Source: Campanula takesimana (taxonomy: Eukaryota > Streptophyta > Magnoliopsida > Asterales > Campanulaceae). From it: a stretch of 64,000 nt of DNA. Location: the NCBI GenBank assembly GCA_026119855.1, contig JAOWBW010000427.1:682001-746000 (forward strand), written 5' to 3'. The position numbers and the translations under genes are program-made. This document shows positions 12,056-24,432 of the stretch, piece by piece. Within the stretch, counting starts at the first letter, position 1. Each line of letters starts with the position of its first letter. Below the pieces are notes generated by a model that did no database searches, was not told the DNA's origin, and saw only the letters and a list, made by a program, of their open reading frames with translations.

Positions 12056-12060
12056 AGTTC

Positions 12061-12165
12061 ACTTTTATTGTTTCGTGTGTGTAGATCCGATCGAGGAGTT
12101 CTCTTTGCTGGATTTATCCGAACCGTTAGACGAAAGGCTGATCTGGTACGTTTTTGGCGGCATCA
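12061..12165 (+). repeat. TE-1 5' LTR, part after TE-2
   Basis: The last 105 bp of the TE-1 5' LTR, matching 36068-36168 of the 3' LTR and ending in CATCA just before the TE-1 primer binding site. Ty3 integration at AGTTC split this LTR. Confidence 0.92.
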
Positions 12166-12168
12166 GTT

Positions 12169-12186
12169 TGGTTCCATTGCCGGGAA
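12169..12186 (+). other. TE-1 primer binding site, probably tRNA-Asp type
   Basis: TGGTTCCATTGCCGGGAA starts 3 bp after the LTR end. It matches TGGCGCCGTTGCCGGGGA, the tRNA-Asp complement as I recall it, at 14 of 18 positions. The tRNA identity is therefore tentative; the position is as expected. Confidence 0.6.
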
Positions 12187-12231
12187 TCGTTCGATCGGAG
12201 AAATTTTTGTTCAGATAACCACAATCTTCCC

Positions 12232-14135
12232 ATGGCTGAGATACTAGCCGACCGGCAACAAGCAAGTGTTACGCCTGATGGCAATCTCAATCCGCCACCA
12301 CCTAACGTGGCCAATAACGCTGCACTGAATCAAGGGCTTCCTCCTCCGCCTCAACCCCAGGGGGTGTATGCATGCACGTTCAAGAGGGCCTCCGCCGGAA
12401 GTTACTCAACTTTATGGAAGACGGAGGAAAACAGCCACCCGACCCCATAATAGCGAAGCTGGCCCTTCAAGACCACAACCCTTAGATCGAAGGGCATTGC
12501 TTCAACAAAATCTCACAACTCTCCAACAATTGGCTGACGCCCAAAGATCTCTCCTGGAGTATGACCCTGAGCACTCCATGGCACATCTCCTCCAGCCCTC
12601 TAGAACTAGAGGAGCTCATGAGGATGATAGGAGTAACCATAGGGAAATCCCACATACTGATGGCCGGCGTGACCGGGATCAACGTGACGTTCCCTAGGAG
12701 AACCGAGCAAGCCGGCTTGAAGGTCGACTTAGCCTAGTCAATCGAGAAGGAAGAGACTTGAGGAATCAAATAAATCAAAGGAGGGAGGAAGAAGCCAAAT
12801 CCCCCGACGTAAGATTTCTAGGGGAAAGGCGCAAAAAAGATGATCGACGTTTGTCCCCATACAGGCCGGCTCCGACCTATCGCACTCCACCAAGACGATC
12901 TGTCCCTGACCCAGAAGTAAGCCGAGTTGCTGGAAAAAGGCGAGATAAAGGAAGGGATAGACAGAGGAGCTCTCATCGTAGTTCGTAAATCAGCGATCGT
13001 ACCCTAATGGATTTAAAAGAGAGGCTCGAGAATGTGGAGATGAACCAAGGGCAGAGAAGGCCTAGGAATGACTACGACGGGATGCGTCCTTTTGCACAGT
13101 GGATAAGGGATTCTCCACCTAATCCACAACTAAAGCTCCCCAACCTAGACAAGTATACTAGCAGCTCCGACGCCTTGGATCATCTTCAGGCTTTTGAGGG
13201 CGTGATGGCGCTGGTATCAAATCAAGACGATATCCTTTGCAAAGCCTTTGCCAGTACACTGACGAAAGCAGCTAGGTCTTGGTTCATGGATCTAGGAAAA
13301 GGAAGCATTGACTCTTTCTCTAGATTAAAGAGTAAATTTTTGGAATACTTCTCCACTGCTGAGGCAAGAAAAAAAAGGCTATCTGACTTGGCTAATATGG
13401 TTCAAGGTAAGAATGAGTCAACCATGGATTTCTTTCAGAGGTTCAGGAGCCTGGCCGATTCTATTGAAGAACGGCTAACCGACAGAGAGATAATAGTGTG
13501 TTTTACCAACGGGCAAAGGTCCGATGCCCTCACTTATGAGTTGCCGGTGAGAGAACCTCATACGAAGTCGGAATTGTACCATGTGGCTTATGCGACAACC
13601 ATTGCATATGAGAAAAAAAATTGAAGTTTGGGGACAGAGACCGAGACCGTGAAAGCAAGCCGCCCACTGGAGACTCGGCCTAGGGGGCCAATGGAGGTGG
13701 AAAAAGGGGGAGAATAGAACGAGAGGAATAGAGATCTTCACCCCTCTCACAAAGCCCATCTCTAAGATAATGAACTTGGTAGACCTTCCTAATCCCAAGC
13801 CCATCAGAGAAAATCCTAAATATCCGAAAGATACTAGCAAATACTGCGCCTACCATAGAGACAATAGGCATGAAATGGAAAATTGCTATGATCTAAAAAA
13901 GATAGTACAGAGATGGGTTAACCAAGGGAAGCTAGACAGATACGTCATAAATAAAGACAACAAGTGCCCAAGGGAAGAAGAGAAAGAGGAAGAACGGGAG
14001 GATAGGCCTCCAAGAGCAAAATTGATTGGGGTCATACGAGAAGAAATTCCTCCAAATACCAGGTTGAAAGAGCAAATTCATGAGCTGAGCAAGGTATATC
14101 ACATTCCCCCTGGATTCATAAAGGGGAAGAGGTGA
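12232..14135 (+). pseudogene. TE-1 gag remnant
   Basis: Starts at MAEILADRQQ soon after the PBS. A proline-rich N-terminal part shifts frame near 12370-12450. The following frame runs to 13624 with stops at 12695 and 12986 and holds the capsid-like retrotransposon gag region (about 13080-13600), with WIRDSPPNPQLKLPNLDKY, FASTLTKAARSWF and FFQRFRSLADSI. Another frame change precedes a Cys-His knuckle of the CX2HX4HX4C type (YCAYHRDNRHEMENC) near 13840-13890, as in Tat elements. A Lys/Glu-rich tail ends at 14135. Gag would form the particle and bind element RNA; this copy cannot encode a full protein. Confidence 0.88.
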
Positions 14136-15055
14136 TCAGTTTTTCTCCCAACGAACTGGCCAGGAACAGAGTAATGAGGGAACAGCCGCTAGTGATCAAA
14201 GGAAGGATAGACAATTGTGAGTCTGAAAGACTCTTCATTGATTCAGGGGCTGCTAAAGACGTGCTTTATTACAAAAATTTCAAAAAAATGGAGCTACCAG
14301 ACAGCATGTTGACCCCTTATAATGGAAGGCTAGAAGGGTTCACAAACCACAAAGCAAAAGCAAAAGGGACCGTGGACCTACTCCTTGAAATTGGAGAATA
14401 CCCCTATAAGGCCTCGGCAACAATTATGTTCATTGTCATGGACCTGGCCAGTGACTATCATGCTATCCTAGGTTCCCCCAGCCAAGGAAAGTTAGGTATG
14501 GTTGCTTCCCTCCCCCACCAAAGGGTAAAATTCCCCACCCCGGCAGGCGTAGGATGTGTACCGGGAGCTCCTAAACATTTTTTGGAGCATGTGATGAAGT
14601 CTAGAAAGACTAAGAACATAATGGAAATTGATACTCCAGAGACGAATGTCACTCTATCTAGAACCACGGTTACCACGTCGACATCAAACATCGGCGTAAT
14701 TCTTGAAGAAGTTGACGATGTCCCGGAGGAATGGATAATACTTGATAATGAGGACACAGGGGCAGAGGCCGAGATGACCTACAGACTTGAGGGCTTTGGC
14801 TCTATTTCCCTGAATACAGCTCCTGACGAGCCGAGTGACTTGACCCTCATTCTCGTCCCAAGCTCGGGGACCACAGAACCTACCCACATCGAAACCGAGG
14901 TCGACCGACTCCTAGACATGGAAAATTTAAGCCTGGAAGGTGAAGACAAGGAAAAGGTTAAGCAAATCTCCATAGAAACCTTGGAATTCAGGGGTGGACC
15001 AGAACTCAAATCGGTACCAACTAGAGGAGGTCATGATCAACCCGGACTACCCTGA
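14132..15055 (+). pseudogene. TE-1 aspartic protease region
   Basis: An uninterrupted frame of 307 codons overlapping the end of gag by a few bases. LFIDSGAAKDVLY (catalytic Asp near 14240) matches the D-S-G site of Tat proteases, and YHAILGSPSQ is the conserved flap-distal ILGRP-like motif. The C-terminal half is an acidic Thr/Ser-rich linker typical of the stretch between protease and RT in this lineage. The protease would cleave Gag-Pol in the particle. The domain looks intact, but the upstream gag frame is broken. Confidence 0.85.
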
Positions 15056-15109
15056 ACAGAAAATAAAGATTGGAAGGAAACTCCCTCCATAAGAGAGAGA
15101 AAAGATCAT

Positions 15110-15595
15110 CTCCCTACTCAAAAACAATCTGGATGTGTTTGCGTGGAACGTAGAAGACATGGTCGGGGTCAAAGAGGCCATTGTTGTTCACAAACTTGAA
15201 GTGGACAAGTTGTTTAAGCCGGTCAAATAGGCACGAGAGAGTCTTCTCCAAAGATAAAGAAAAAGCCATAGAAGTAGAGGTCGAGAAACTAATGAAGGCC
15301 GGCATCATAAAGGAAGCAACTTACCCAGACTGGTTGGCAAATGTCGTCATGGTCAAAAAGCAGAATGGCAAATGAAGGATGTGTGTGGACTTTACAGATC
15401 TCAATAAAGCCTTCCCCAAAGACAGTTACCCGCTCCTAAGGATTGATAAGCTGGTAGACTCCATCGCTGGACACCAGACACTTAGCTTCTTTGATGCTTA
15501 CTCGGGTTACCACCAGGTCAAAATGGCAGAAGGAGACATTGAGAAGACGGCTTTCCAAGCAGAAGGAGGAATTTACTGCTACGTGATGATGCCGT
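15110..15595 (+). pseudogene. TE-1 reverse transcriptase, N-terminal part
   Basis: RT fingers and palm up to the TE-3 insertion: EKLMKAGIIKEATYPDWLAN, MCVDFTDLNKAFPKDSYPL and LSFFDAYSGYHQ, whose first Asp is a metal ligand. A TGA at 15373-15375 replaces a codon, normally Trp, just before the MCVDF motif. The frame reaches YCYVMMP at 15593 and is cut by TE-3 exactly where MPFGLKNAGATYQ would continue. Confidence 0.88.
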
Positions 15596-16468
15596 TGTTA
15601 GTGTTGGTGCCCTAGACACATTTATTTAAACATTGTATATGTTATCATTTTATTCATATTAATAAAGAGATGTTTTGATTATTATTGTTGTGTATGTTTA
15701 CTTATAATAATCTCCGTCCCTATAGCTTATGAAGCACTAGCATAAAGGTTAAATGATCATGGGATGATCATGTTAGATTTATGGGTACTTGTTAGAGAAC
15801 AAGGGACTGGACATGACCCGCTCTATTAGATTTATATCATGGTCTATGTCGTATGTAAATCTCATAATAGTTATGTCATTTGAATCCTTAGACATGAAGT
15901 TATTATAGTTTTCCACTTGATGAAAATTATGTTTGACATATTCAAACGCTACCTTTAACCAGGAAGTTATAAAAGGTATGATTGGCATAATCGGATTCAA
16001 GTAGGGAAGAATAATAAGCTAAATGGATTTGTCCCTCCTCGGAGAGATGTCAAGCTTGGGCCCCTCGTAGAATGATATTGATGAAATGTTTGGCCAAACT
16101 CAAATGAATTGATTGGATCAATGTTATTTGGATTATCAACATATTCGGGATCGAGAAAGTATTGAACAATACAAGTTGACTGTTTGACCATGACTTGTGT
16201 TCAATGACATCGTGGACAAATGGATTGTGACATGTTCTATAAAGGAATGCGAACTTGTATATAGTTACACTATTTGGGAAGGTATGACAGTTTGCTAGAA
16301 CCTAATCATATCTTATGGGTTTATGATTGAACCCATTGCCAACTTAGTGTAATCCTATAGGGTCACACACAAATAGAACGAATCTAAAAGGACTTAATTG
16401 GAATTTTAGGTCGAAGGACCTTTGGGGGATTTTGGGAATTTAGAGGAGAAAAACTGGAAAAATAGAGG

Positions 16469-16594
16469 GTCCGGGAGGACCCCATGAAGGCCCCGGGCAG
16501 ACCTCCTGTGATCCGGGAGGACCAGGCAAAGTACCCGGCCGGACCAAGCTTGATCCAGCCGGACCCCTTTGGGTACCCGGGCGGACCTAGTCGG
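16469..16594 (+). repeat. GC-rich island with iterated CCGGNNGGACC in TE-3
   Basis: About six imperfect copies of an 11-bp CCGGnnGGACC motif (variants GGGAGGACC, GGCCGGACC, GGGCGGACC) in an otherwise AT-rich LTR, about 80-200 bp upstream of the TATA box. Confidence 0.7.
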
Positions 16595-16671
16595 TTTCGG
16601 CCTGGAACTTTCCTGTTCCGTTTTCTTGTGGGTTTAGACACTTGTTACCTATTCAGAATAGGTGTAACAAG

Positions 16672-16679
16672 TATATAAA
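16672..16679 (+). promoter_or_regulatory. TATA box of the TE-3 LTR
   Basis: TATATAAA followed by CAGCCTC, the strongest TATA-like site in TE-3. It sets the LTR orientation as plus, with U3 to the left. Confidence 0.65.
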
Positions 16680-17124
16680 CAGCCTCTAGTTGCCCTAATC
16701 ATCCCTATGCATTGTGTAAGCCTCCAAAGAGTTTGAGAGACTATTTTCTTGTTCTAAGATCTCTTGGGTGAACAACAAGAACACACATATTAATTCCATA
16801 TAGTTCTATAATTTTGAAAGCGTGTTTCATAATTTGGTCTAGTAACCAAGATCAAGTGTTCTTGATATTCGTTCGTGGTGTGGATACCAATAGGGTGAAG
16901 CTTATCATCTTCAAAGTTCGTGTTCCTGATTTTGTTCGTGATCAAGCTTTCTAATCTCCACCAAGATTCAAGGTTGGAAATTCAAAGGCATCAAGGGTTA
17001 GTATTCTAGTATTCATTATACGATTATTTGACTTAATCATATGAATAGATCTATGGCTTTGGGTTTCTAGAAAATTTTAAATGCTTTATTCCGTTGCGCA
17101 AGTTGATAGGAAACCCAAAGCCCT

Positions 17125-18805
17125 TCGATCTGAAAAATGCTGGAGCAACCTACCAAAGGTTGGTCAACAAGGTCTTCAAATCAAAGATTGGAAGAAATAT
17201 GGAAGCCTACATCGACGACATGGTGATAAAGACCAAGACAGGAAGCCATATCCCTGACCTGAGGGTGACAATAGAGAATTTGAAGGCCAACGACATGAAG
17301 CTTAACCCCAGCAAGTGTGTATTCGGGGTCACAGCAAGCAAATACTTAGGCTTCATGGTTTCACAGAAGGTCATTGAGGCCAATCCAGAGAAGATCCAGG
17401 CACTCGTAGACATGAAGGAGCCAACATGTATCAAGGAAGTCCAAAGGTTTAATGGAGGGGTGGCCGCCTTGGGGAGGTTCATTGCAAAATCAGCAGAAAA
17501 ATCACTCCCCTTCTTCAAAGCTTTGAAAGGAATAAAGACTTTGCCTGGACACCAGAATGCTTGTCTTCATTCCGACAACTGAAAGGATACTTGGGATCTC
17601 CACCCCTACTTAGTAGTCCAGTCAATGGAGAAACTCTTTACGTGTTTCTAGCGGCAACAGACCTTGCTGTAGCAGCTGTACTTGTTCGAGAGGAAAGCAG
17701 GGTCCATAAGCAGGTATATTATGTAAGCAAGGCACTGTCAGAGACCGAGACCAGGTACTTCAATACCGAGAAGATAGCATTTGCCTTGGTGATAGCAGCA
17801 AGAAATTTACATGCCTACTTCTCCGCTTATCCCATCACGGTTTATACCGATGCGCCCCTCAAGAAAATACTCCACAAGATGGACAGTTCCGGCAGGTTGC
17901 TTAACTGGTCCATTGAGTTGACCGAGTTCGACATCACGTACAAGCCGAGAAAGACCTTTCTAGCACAGCCTCTTGTAGACTTCCTGGTTGAAACCGCTTT
18001 CTCAAGCGAACACATGCAAACAACTCGTAAGAGAAAGTTCCCCATATATAGAGAACCCATTAGTGAATTGCCCAAGAATTGCTGGATCCTGTTTACAGAC
18101 GGCTCGACGACACAAGATAGAAGCGGAGCAGGAGTATACTTGACAAGTCTAGGTGGTGAACACATTACACGAGACTTCATCAGGTTCAAATTCCCTGCCT
18201 CAAACAACCAGGCAGAATATGAAGCCTTGATCTTGGGCATAGAGAAGGCAAAGTACCTCGGCGCAACAAAGTTAGCGGCGTACAATGATTCCCAGCTAGT
18301 AGTGAACCAGGTAAAGGGGGAGTACAATACAGAGAATCATATGCTGACTAAGTACAGAGACCTCGTCCTCAGCATGACCAAAGATCTGGAGTTTTGGGAA
18401 ATAAGGCTCGTAGGAAGAGAACATAATCAGGAGGCCGACTTGCTTTCAAAGATGGTCACATCGAAAGAAATCAATCTCTTGGTTAACTATGCCGACCAAC
18501 CCGCCTATGAAAGAATAGAAATCCTAGCTATCAATGATGAAGAAAGGACTTGGATCGACGACTACAAGGACTACATTGAAGAGGGGAAGCTACCTGAAGA
18601 CGAGTTGGCAGCTAAGACGATCAATAAGAAGACGGCCAGATTCATCGTGTGGAACAGAATTCTTTATAGAAGATCTTTCACCAAGCCTCTCTTTAGACGT
18701 GTTTCGCCCAAAGACACCGAGAGCCTACTTGCCGAGGTACATAATGTATTTTGTGGAGGACACCCAGGGGCCAGAACCTTAGCCGATAAAGTAATCACAC
18801 TTTGA
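17125..18805 (+). pseudogene. TE-1 RT C-terminal part, RNase H and archaeal-type RNase H
   Basis: RT resumes at FDLKNAGATYQRL (usually FGLKNAGATYQ) and reaches the polymerase site YIDD at 17208-17219. A frame change near 17570 is followed by 414 open codons. The first RNase H-like domain (VYYVSKALSETETRY, YTDAPL) comes first. A second RNase H of the archaeal type starts near 18080 with all four acidic residues in place: Asp in LFTDGS (18098), Glu in QAEYEAL (about 18213), Asp in YNDSQLV (about 18287) and Asp in NQEADLL (18434). Dual RNase H domains are diagnostic of the Tat lineage. The integrase N-terminal H-H pair (EVHN, GGHPGAR) begins near 18735, and the frame ends at a TGA at 18803. Confidence 0.92.
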
Positions 18806-19007
18806 TATTACTGGCAGAACATAAGAGAAGAAGCTCAAGCCTATGTAAAGAAGTATGACAAATGCCAACGCTTCTCAGATTTACCCAGAGTACCATCGGT
18901 GGAGCAAAGCCTCGTCATACCGATATGACCTTTCGACATGTGGGGAGTTGACATCATTAGGCCATTTCCCTTGCCTAAAGGAATCAACAAGTTCATGATA
19001 GTGGCGG
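18806..19007 (+). pseudogene. TE-1 integrase, zinc finger end and first catalytic Asp
   Basis: The HHCC finger keeps only its second Cys (KYDKCQRF; the first Cys position is Tyr). A TGA occurs near 18926. The first DDE-type Asp is in WGVDII at 18950-18952. The frame is cut by TE-4 after MIVAV, inside the first catalytic strand region. Confidence 0.85.
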
Positions 19008-20198
19008 TGTAGATACCCCGGAAAAACCACAACTTGGCTAGAGTGGTGAATTATCCTAGGATATCTATTTTGGTTTTAAGTGTTTAGAGTCGCCACCTAT
19101 GTTTTTAAAGGAACATAAAAAAAACCTAAGAATAGCCTAATTTATGTACAAAACCAGAGATTCGGGAGAGAAGGGTTCGGGGGTTAGATGACGGAGTGGG
19201 AAGTACTTGAACACCCACTCCGCCCCTCTTACGCGGGTTTTGCTACTAAAGGTGTTCTAATGTAAAAAGTCCTTCAATTTATTAATAGTCCTAACAACTA
19301 CATCTAAGGGAAAAGGGGAATTGCAATAGAGAAAAAGATGAATTCTTTTATATATTGATTTGTACTAAGAATTACATGTAACAATTATACTAAACAATTA
19401 CATAAGAGATGAATAATAATTTGAAGTAAATATTGAAATGTAGGGAGAAAACCTTAACCAACTTTAATGTAGTAAAGTGGTCATTTAGTCATGTCCCATT
19501 TGATGGGGATTGCATACATTAAGAAGAATAAAATAAGAGAGGAAAAGTGAAGTTGTACCTTAAGGAGAGGACTTCAAACTTTGACTTGAAAAGAGTTTTG
19601 ATGCTCGAGTTGTTTGTTAGGAGAATCCTTGTTAGAGAATTCTTGAGAGAAATGTGTATAGTGTAAGTGTAGAGAAAATTCAAGTCCCTTTCTAAGGTAA
19701 AATGAGAGAGTTTTTATAGGTAGAAAAGAGAGTAAAATATGGTCTTTCAACCAATAAGAAAATAAAGAGAAATAAAATAATAAAAAGAAAATCAAATAAA
19801 ATTAAGATAGAATATTTGGTTTTAGGGAAAAGACTAAGAATATGGGATTGGGAGTTATGAAATAAGGGTGGATGAATGTGGAGGTAAAAAGAGGTCTTTG
19901 TGATAAAGAAAATAGAGGGAAAAAGACTGCAATCCGTAACTGCCAAAATGGGAAGCGCGCGAGTCCGGCCTATTGGACCAAACGCGCGCGCGGCCCACTG
20001 ACAGTGCCGGAGGTGCCCGAGACTAAAAAGGACAGAATGATAGAAATGACTCTAAAGTTAACTCTGTTATGCAGTTTAGTAAAAAACTAACGGAATCAGT
20101 TAGGAACTTAACCGAAGTAACAGAAATTAACAAAAACAAGTTAAATAAAAATACTATGTATGCAATCGGGGTGAGTGGTCCAAGGCGGGGTTTTTACA
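19008..20198 (-). repeat. TE-4 3' LTR (left end)
   Basis: A 1,191-bp direct repeat of 28297-29502. On the minus strand it carries TATAAAAA at 19718-19711 and a GC-rich stretch with GCGCGCGCG at about 19955-20015, upstream of that TATA box. Confidence 0.93.
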
Positions 20199-20414
20199 GA
20201 GCCCCTCGGCGACGTGGATTGCAAAGCAAAATGCGTCGACGAAAGAAAGACAACCGCCGAGGACATCGACAAGAGAAAATAAAGACTCGATAAAAAGCGG
20301 GAATTTGAAATTACGAAAGATAGAAGTGTGCTCCCTGTATGAGCGACTTTTGTTGATGGAAGAGGTACGGTGATATGAGACGGCCCACCATTGCCAAGGT
20401 TTAAAGTATGGTTA

Positions 20415-21178
20415 GCAGACTGAGGCTGGAACCGTTTAGAGGAGCCGCTTTGCCTGTTTTGAGTGAACTGAAGCTGAAATCCTTTTAGCGAATTCCGTTT
20501 GCTGATTTAAAGTCCGTTGAGCGGACTGGCTGAATCCATTTAGGGGATCCGTTCGTCGGTTTAAAGTCCGTTGAGTGGACTGGGTGAATTTGTTTAGAGA
20601 ATATGTTTGCCTGTTTAAAGTCCGTTGAGCAGACTGGCTGAATCCGTTTAGAGAATCTGTTTGCCTGTTTAAAGTCCGTTAAGCGGACTGGCTGAATCTG
20701 TTTAGAGAATCCGTTCACCTGTTTAAAGTCCGTTGAGCGGACTGGCTGAATCCGTTTAGGGGATCCGTTCGCCTGTTTAAAGTCCGTTGAGCGGACTGGC
20801 TGAATCCGTTTAGAGAATCCGTTTGTCTGTTTAAAGTCCGTTGAGCGGACTGGCTGAACCCATTTAGAGAATCCGTTCGCCCGTTTAAAGTCCGTTGAGC
20901 GGACTGGCTGAATCCGTTTAGAGAATCCGTTCGCCGGTTTAAAGTTCGCTGAGCGGATTGGCTGAATCCATTTAGAGAATCCGTTTTCCTGTTTAAAGTC
21001 CGTTGAGCGGACTGGCTGAATCCATTTAGAGAATCCGTTTGCCGATTTAAAGTCCGTTGAGAGGACTGGCTGAATCCGTTTAGGGGATCCGTTTGCCGGT
21101 TTAAAGTCCGTTAAGAGGAATGGCTGAACCCATTTAGGGATCCGTTTTCCAGTTTAAAGTCCATTGAGCGGACTGGAT
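20415..21178 (-). repeat. 54-bp tandem array in the TE-4 3' UTR, about 13 units
   Basis: The word AGTCCGTTGA recurs at 20511, 20565, 20619, 20673, 20727, 20781, 20835, 20889, 20943, 20997, 21051, 21105 and 21158: a strict 54-bp period with one 53-bp step. More decayed copies extend left to about 20415. Each unit holds the small inverted repeat GTCCG-TTGAG-CGGAC and a CCGTTTAGAGAATCCGTTT half. Since 54 is a multiple of 3, a spurious open frame appears on the minus strand. In element orientation the array lies between the coding region and the 3' LTR. Confidence 0.95.
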
Positions 21179-24100
21179 TGATGACGAGGTGGTGATTTCA
21201 GTGGTTCACCATGGACCAAATTGTTGTTTGGAGCTGCATTTGCTATGTGCTTGTACCTGTTATGTGTATGCTTTGCAGATATATGTGCTTGTGTGAGATG
21301 TGAAATAGAAATTGCGAGAGAAAATTGTGATTGTGGTGTGATGTGATTTGCAGAAAGTGTGAATGATGTTCATACCTTCACTTACCATTGCCGCTTGATT
21401 CGAGATGGATTTCTGATGTTTGCGACTTTGATGGAGAATGTTGCGCTCTTAATGATGACGATGATGAGTTGCTTTTAGCTTTGATGGAGTATCGGTGAGA
21501 TGACATTCTTGATGATGTGTTGGTCGTGCCCAAGGGCTGCCTACGTATCCCTTGAAAGGAATCAGACCAGCGTAGTTTAAGTGTGATGGAAAATGCTGGG
21601 GAAGAAGCTTAGAGCAAAGCAAGATAAAACACATACTTTTTACACAAGTAAGGAGACAAACAAAGTTTATTTACAAAAAAAAAAAATTAAAATCTATTTG
21701 TCTTTTTATTTTTTAATAGTTCGTGAGTGAACCATTTTAACCATTGTGTGTTTGTAAAGCCAACCCAAGATCAAGTCATGTTCGGTCGAAGTCCGAATTT
21801 CCTTGCTTGAATTCTGTTGTCGCTGTTGTGCCCAACGAAGATGGATGTCTAGCCCCAAGAGATTTGTCGATTATGGGGCTTCAAATACTTTCAATGCCGA
21901 GATAAGGGGTTGCTGATTGTAAAGCCCCTAGAACGCCTTTGATGCCAAAATTTGAGTGACTCGTGAACCCCCAAGATAAATCAGTTCTTGGCCCATTTAA
22001 ATAAATCACCTTTTGTTGATGTGATCAAGCCCCATGAGAAGATTATTGATGCCAAGCTTCGAGAGATTGCTAAGCCCCAAATGTCATGTACTTGTTGTTT
22101 ATGGGCCTGGAGATGGTGGGTTGTGAAGACCTGTCGATGTAAAGCCCCAAATTATCTTGGGATCGGCTCGGTATTGAGAGTGGATGCACCGTCGGGTAGA
22201 ATTCTTGATAGAGATCTCCTTCTTACTCTTACTGGGGAGATGAATGGCCTTATTGTGGTCAGTGCCCAAATGGCGGAAGGTCCATGTTGAGAATGCAGTA
22301 AGGTCTTCAGAAAATGTCTTGGGAGAGATCGTGGCGTCGTTGAGTTTACCAATGACAAGGTCTCAGTGGTCCTTTGAGGATGCGATGAGGTCTCGAATGG
22401 ATATGTTTGCTTGAGTCTTCTTGAGTTGAACTAATGACGGATCTTCGGATGCAACTAGTGCTTGGGCGTAACTTTGTCTGAGCCACACTTTTTTCTTTTG
22501 ATCTTGGAGAAGGGGGTGCTGAATTGCAGAAACATTGGGATTGGCAATAACTCTATTTATCGAGTTAACGTATTCGCATTTCTTTGAATCTTTTTCCTTT
22601 TTCTCTAAGACTTCCTTCATAATCTCGTCGTAAGTCAAAATATAAAAATAATCATCAAATTCATTCATAACATCAGAGCCCTTATTTCAAACGTGAAGTG
22701 CTAAGAGACCCTTGAAGCTTGCTTGGTTCCATGAAGACTATTCCCCACATTGAATTGCTCGGGTATCATCCCCCAAAAGGATTTTCAATTGCGAAGCCCC
22801 AATATTGCCCTTTGCTTGGATTACTGTAATGTCGTATCCCAAAAGATCGTGGATTGCGAAGCCCCTTGAGACCTTTGGTGCCAAACTTATTGAGGAAGCT
22901 TCCAATGTTGCATGTGACTTTATCGGGGCCATCGTTGGGAGGTGAAGTGAATTGCTTCTTGCTGAGGGAGCCTTTCAAACTTGATTGTAGCCCCTAGTGT
23001 GCCACCATTGATTGCAAGTAGAGCGAGAAAGGCATATCCTTGATTGGGGGAACAGGCACGAGCACACATGACATGAAGGCTTTTCGACATTCCTCTTGAG
23101 AGACTTTAAGGATAGTCTCACACATCTTTCTTGAGCGTAGCCCCTAGGGCTCATTAACTGTCAAATGAAGCAAAAGAAGCTCTCGTTCTTGAGTCACGTA
23201 GCCCCTAGGGCGTCATCATTTCTCGAGCAAGAGACTCGTCCTCGTGTGGGGGAACAAACATAAGAGGACATGGCAAGAGCTACTCCATTTATCGGGAAGC
23301 CTTTCGACATACTTTAGGGGCATATGCTTGAAGAAGCTCGAAAACTGAGTTACACGTTGTTTCCATTTGTGATCCAAACCAATTGACTTACTGGGGACTA
23401 TTTGTGCAACCTTGTACCCCTTAATGATGGGCTCATTCTCGGATGGATCTGGGTTACCATGGGGCTTCTTTCACATGAACCCAATAATGCACATTGTTTG
23501 AGAAAACTCTTACTTCAATAACCCCAAACAACCTTTGATTGTGCCATGTGTTGTCGAGCCTTTTGCAATTCCAAAGTTGACTCGGTGGGGAATTGACTTT
23601 CTGAGGAGATTCAATGTAGAACTTGTGTAGTTGTCTTCTTTAGAGGCCGGGGATCTCCATTTCTATTTCCATTCTCTCTCTCACTCTCTCATTTTTTTAT
23701 GACGCACCCTATTTTTTGCCTAGACCGCCCTTTTGGGTTTTCAATCTAGCGGGCATCTTTTTTACGTCTTCATTTTTTTTACTCAATTAATGAGGAAGTG
23801 TGCATTGACTCTAGATGAGGATGAGAGACATGTGATTTTGCGGTGGAGACCTTTTGTCACTAATGATGAGTGGCCTTGACTTGACTAGGGAAGTAGCCCC
23901 TAGTATTGACTTCATGTATTTATATATTTTTTGAATGACTCACGAAGGCAAGTAAGTCATTAAGAGAGAAGAGAAGGAAAGCCCAATTTGATTGCGAGAA
24001 ACTGGGAGTATCGCTGAAAGATAAGAAGCCCCTATACTCGATAAGGAATGCAAAGCGATTCCAATTCTAAGAAAGTCATTCAATCTTGAGGTGATTAATT

Positions 24101-24387
24101 CATTGGAAAATAACTCGTACAAAGATGTCTTGACAAGTTCGAGAGGAAGGCCAATCACCATAACGCGCTAGGGATAAACATATCTTCTTTCTTGCATGAA
24201 ACCGGACCCGAAGGTTGCCTACGTTCTTCCAGTGTAGAGGTTCAGGTCACCGTAGTTCTTATTGATGCTCATTTCGCTGTAATGTAGCTTTGTTGATCTT
24301 GTTGTGAACTTCTTTGAGTGAGGGAGTTTTTTTTTTTTTTGTGCACTAACTTTTGTCTAGGTTGTTTTGAAGAGTCAACCTAGCGAG

Positions 24388-24432
<45 letters not shown>

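Larger units (their letters stand above)
15596..17119 (+). mobile_element. TE-3: solo LTR, probably Copia type, 1,524 bp
   Basis: It starts TGTTAGTGTTGGTGCCC and ends GGAAACCCAAA. The flanks are GCCGT (15591-15595) and GCCCT (17120-17124), a 5-bp duplication with one mismatch. Removing the insert and one flank restores the RT codons either side. It holds no coding sequence, and no second LTR is present, so it is best read as a solo LTR left by LTR-LTR recombination. The end sequence resembles Copia LTRs, but the superfamily is an inference. Confidence 0.82.

Noticed and set aside
20415..21178. CRISPR-like appearance of the 54-bp array
   Set aside because: Units are contiguous with no unique spacers, in plant nuclear DNA; it is a simple tandem array in a retrotransposon 3' UTR.
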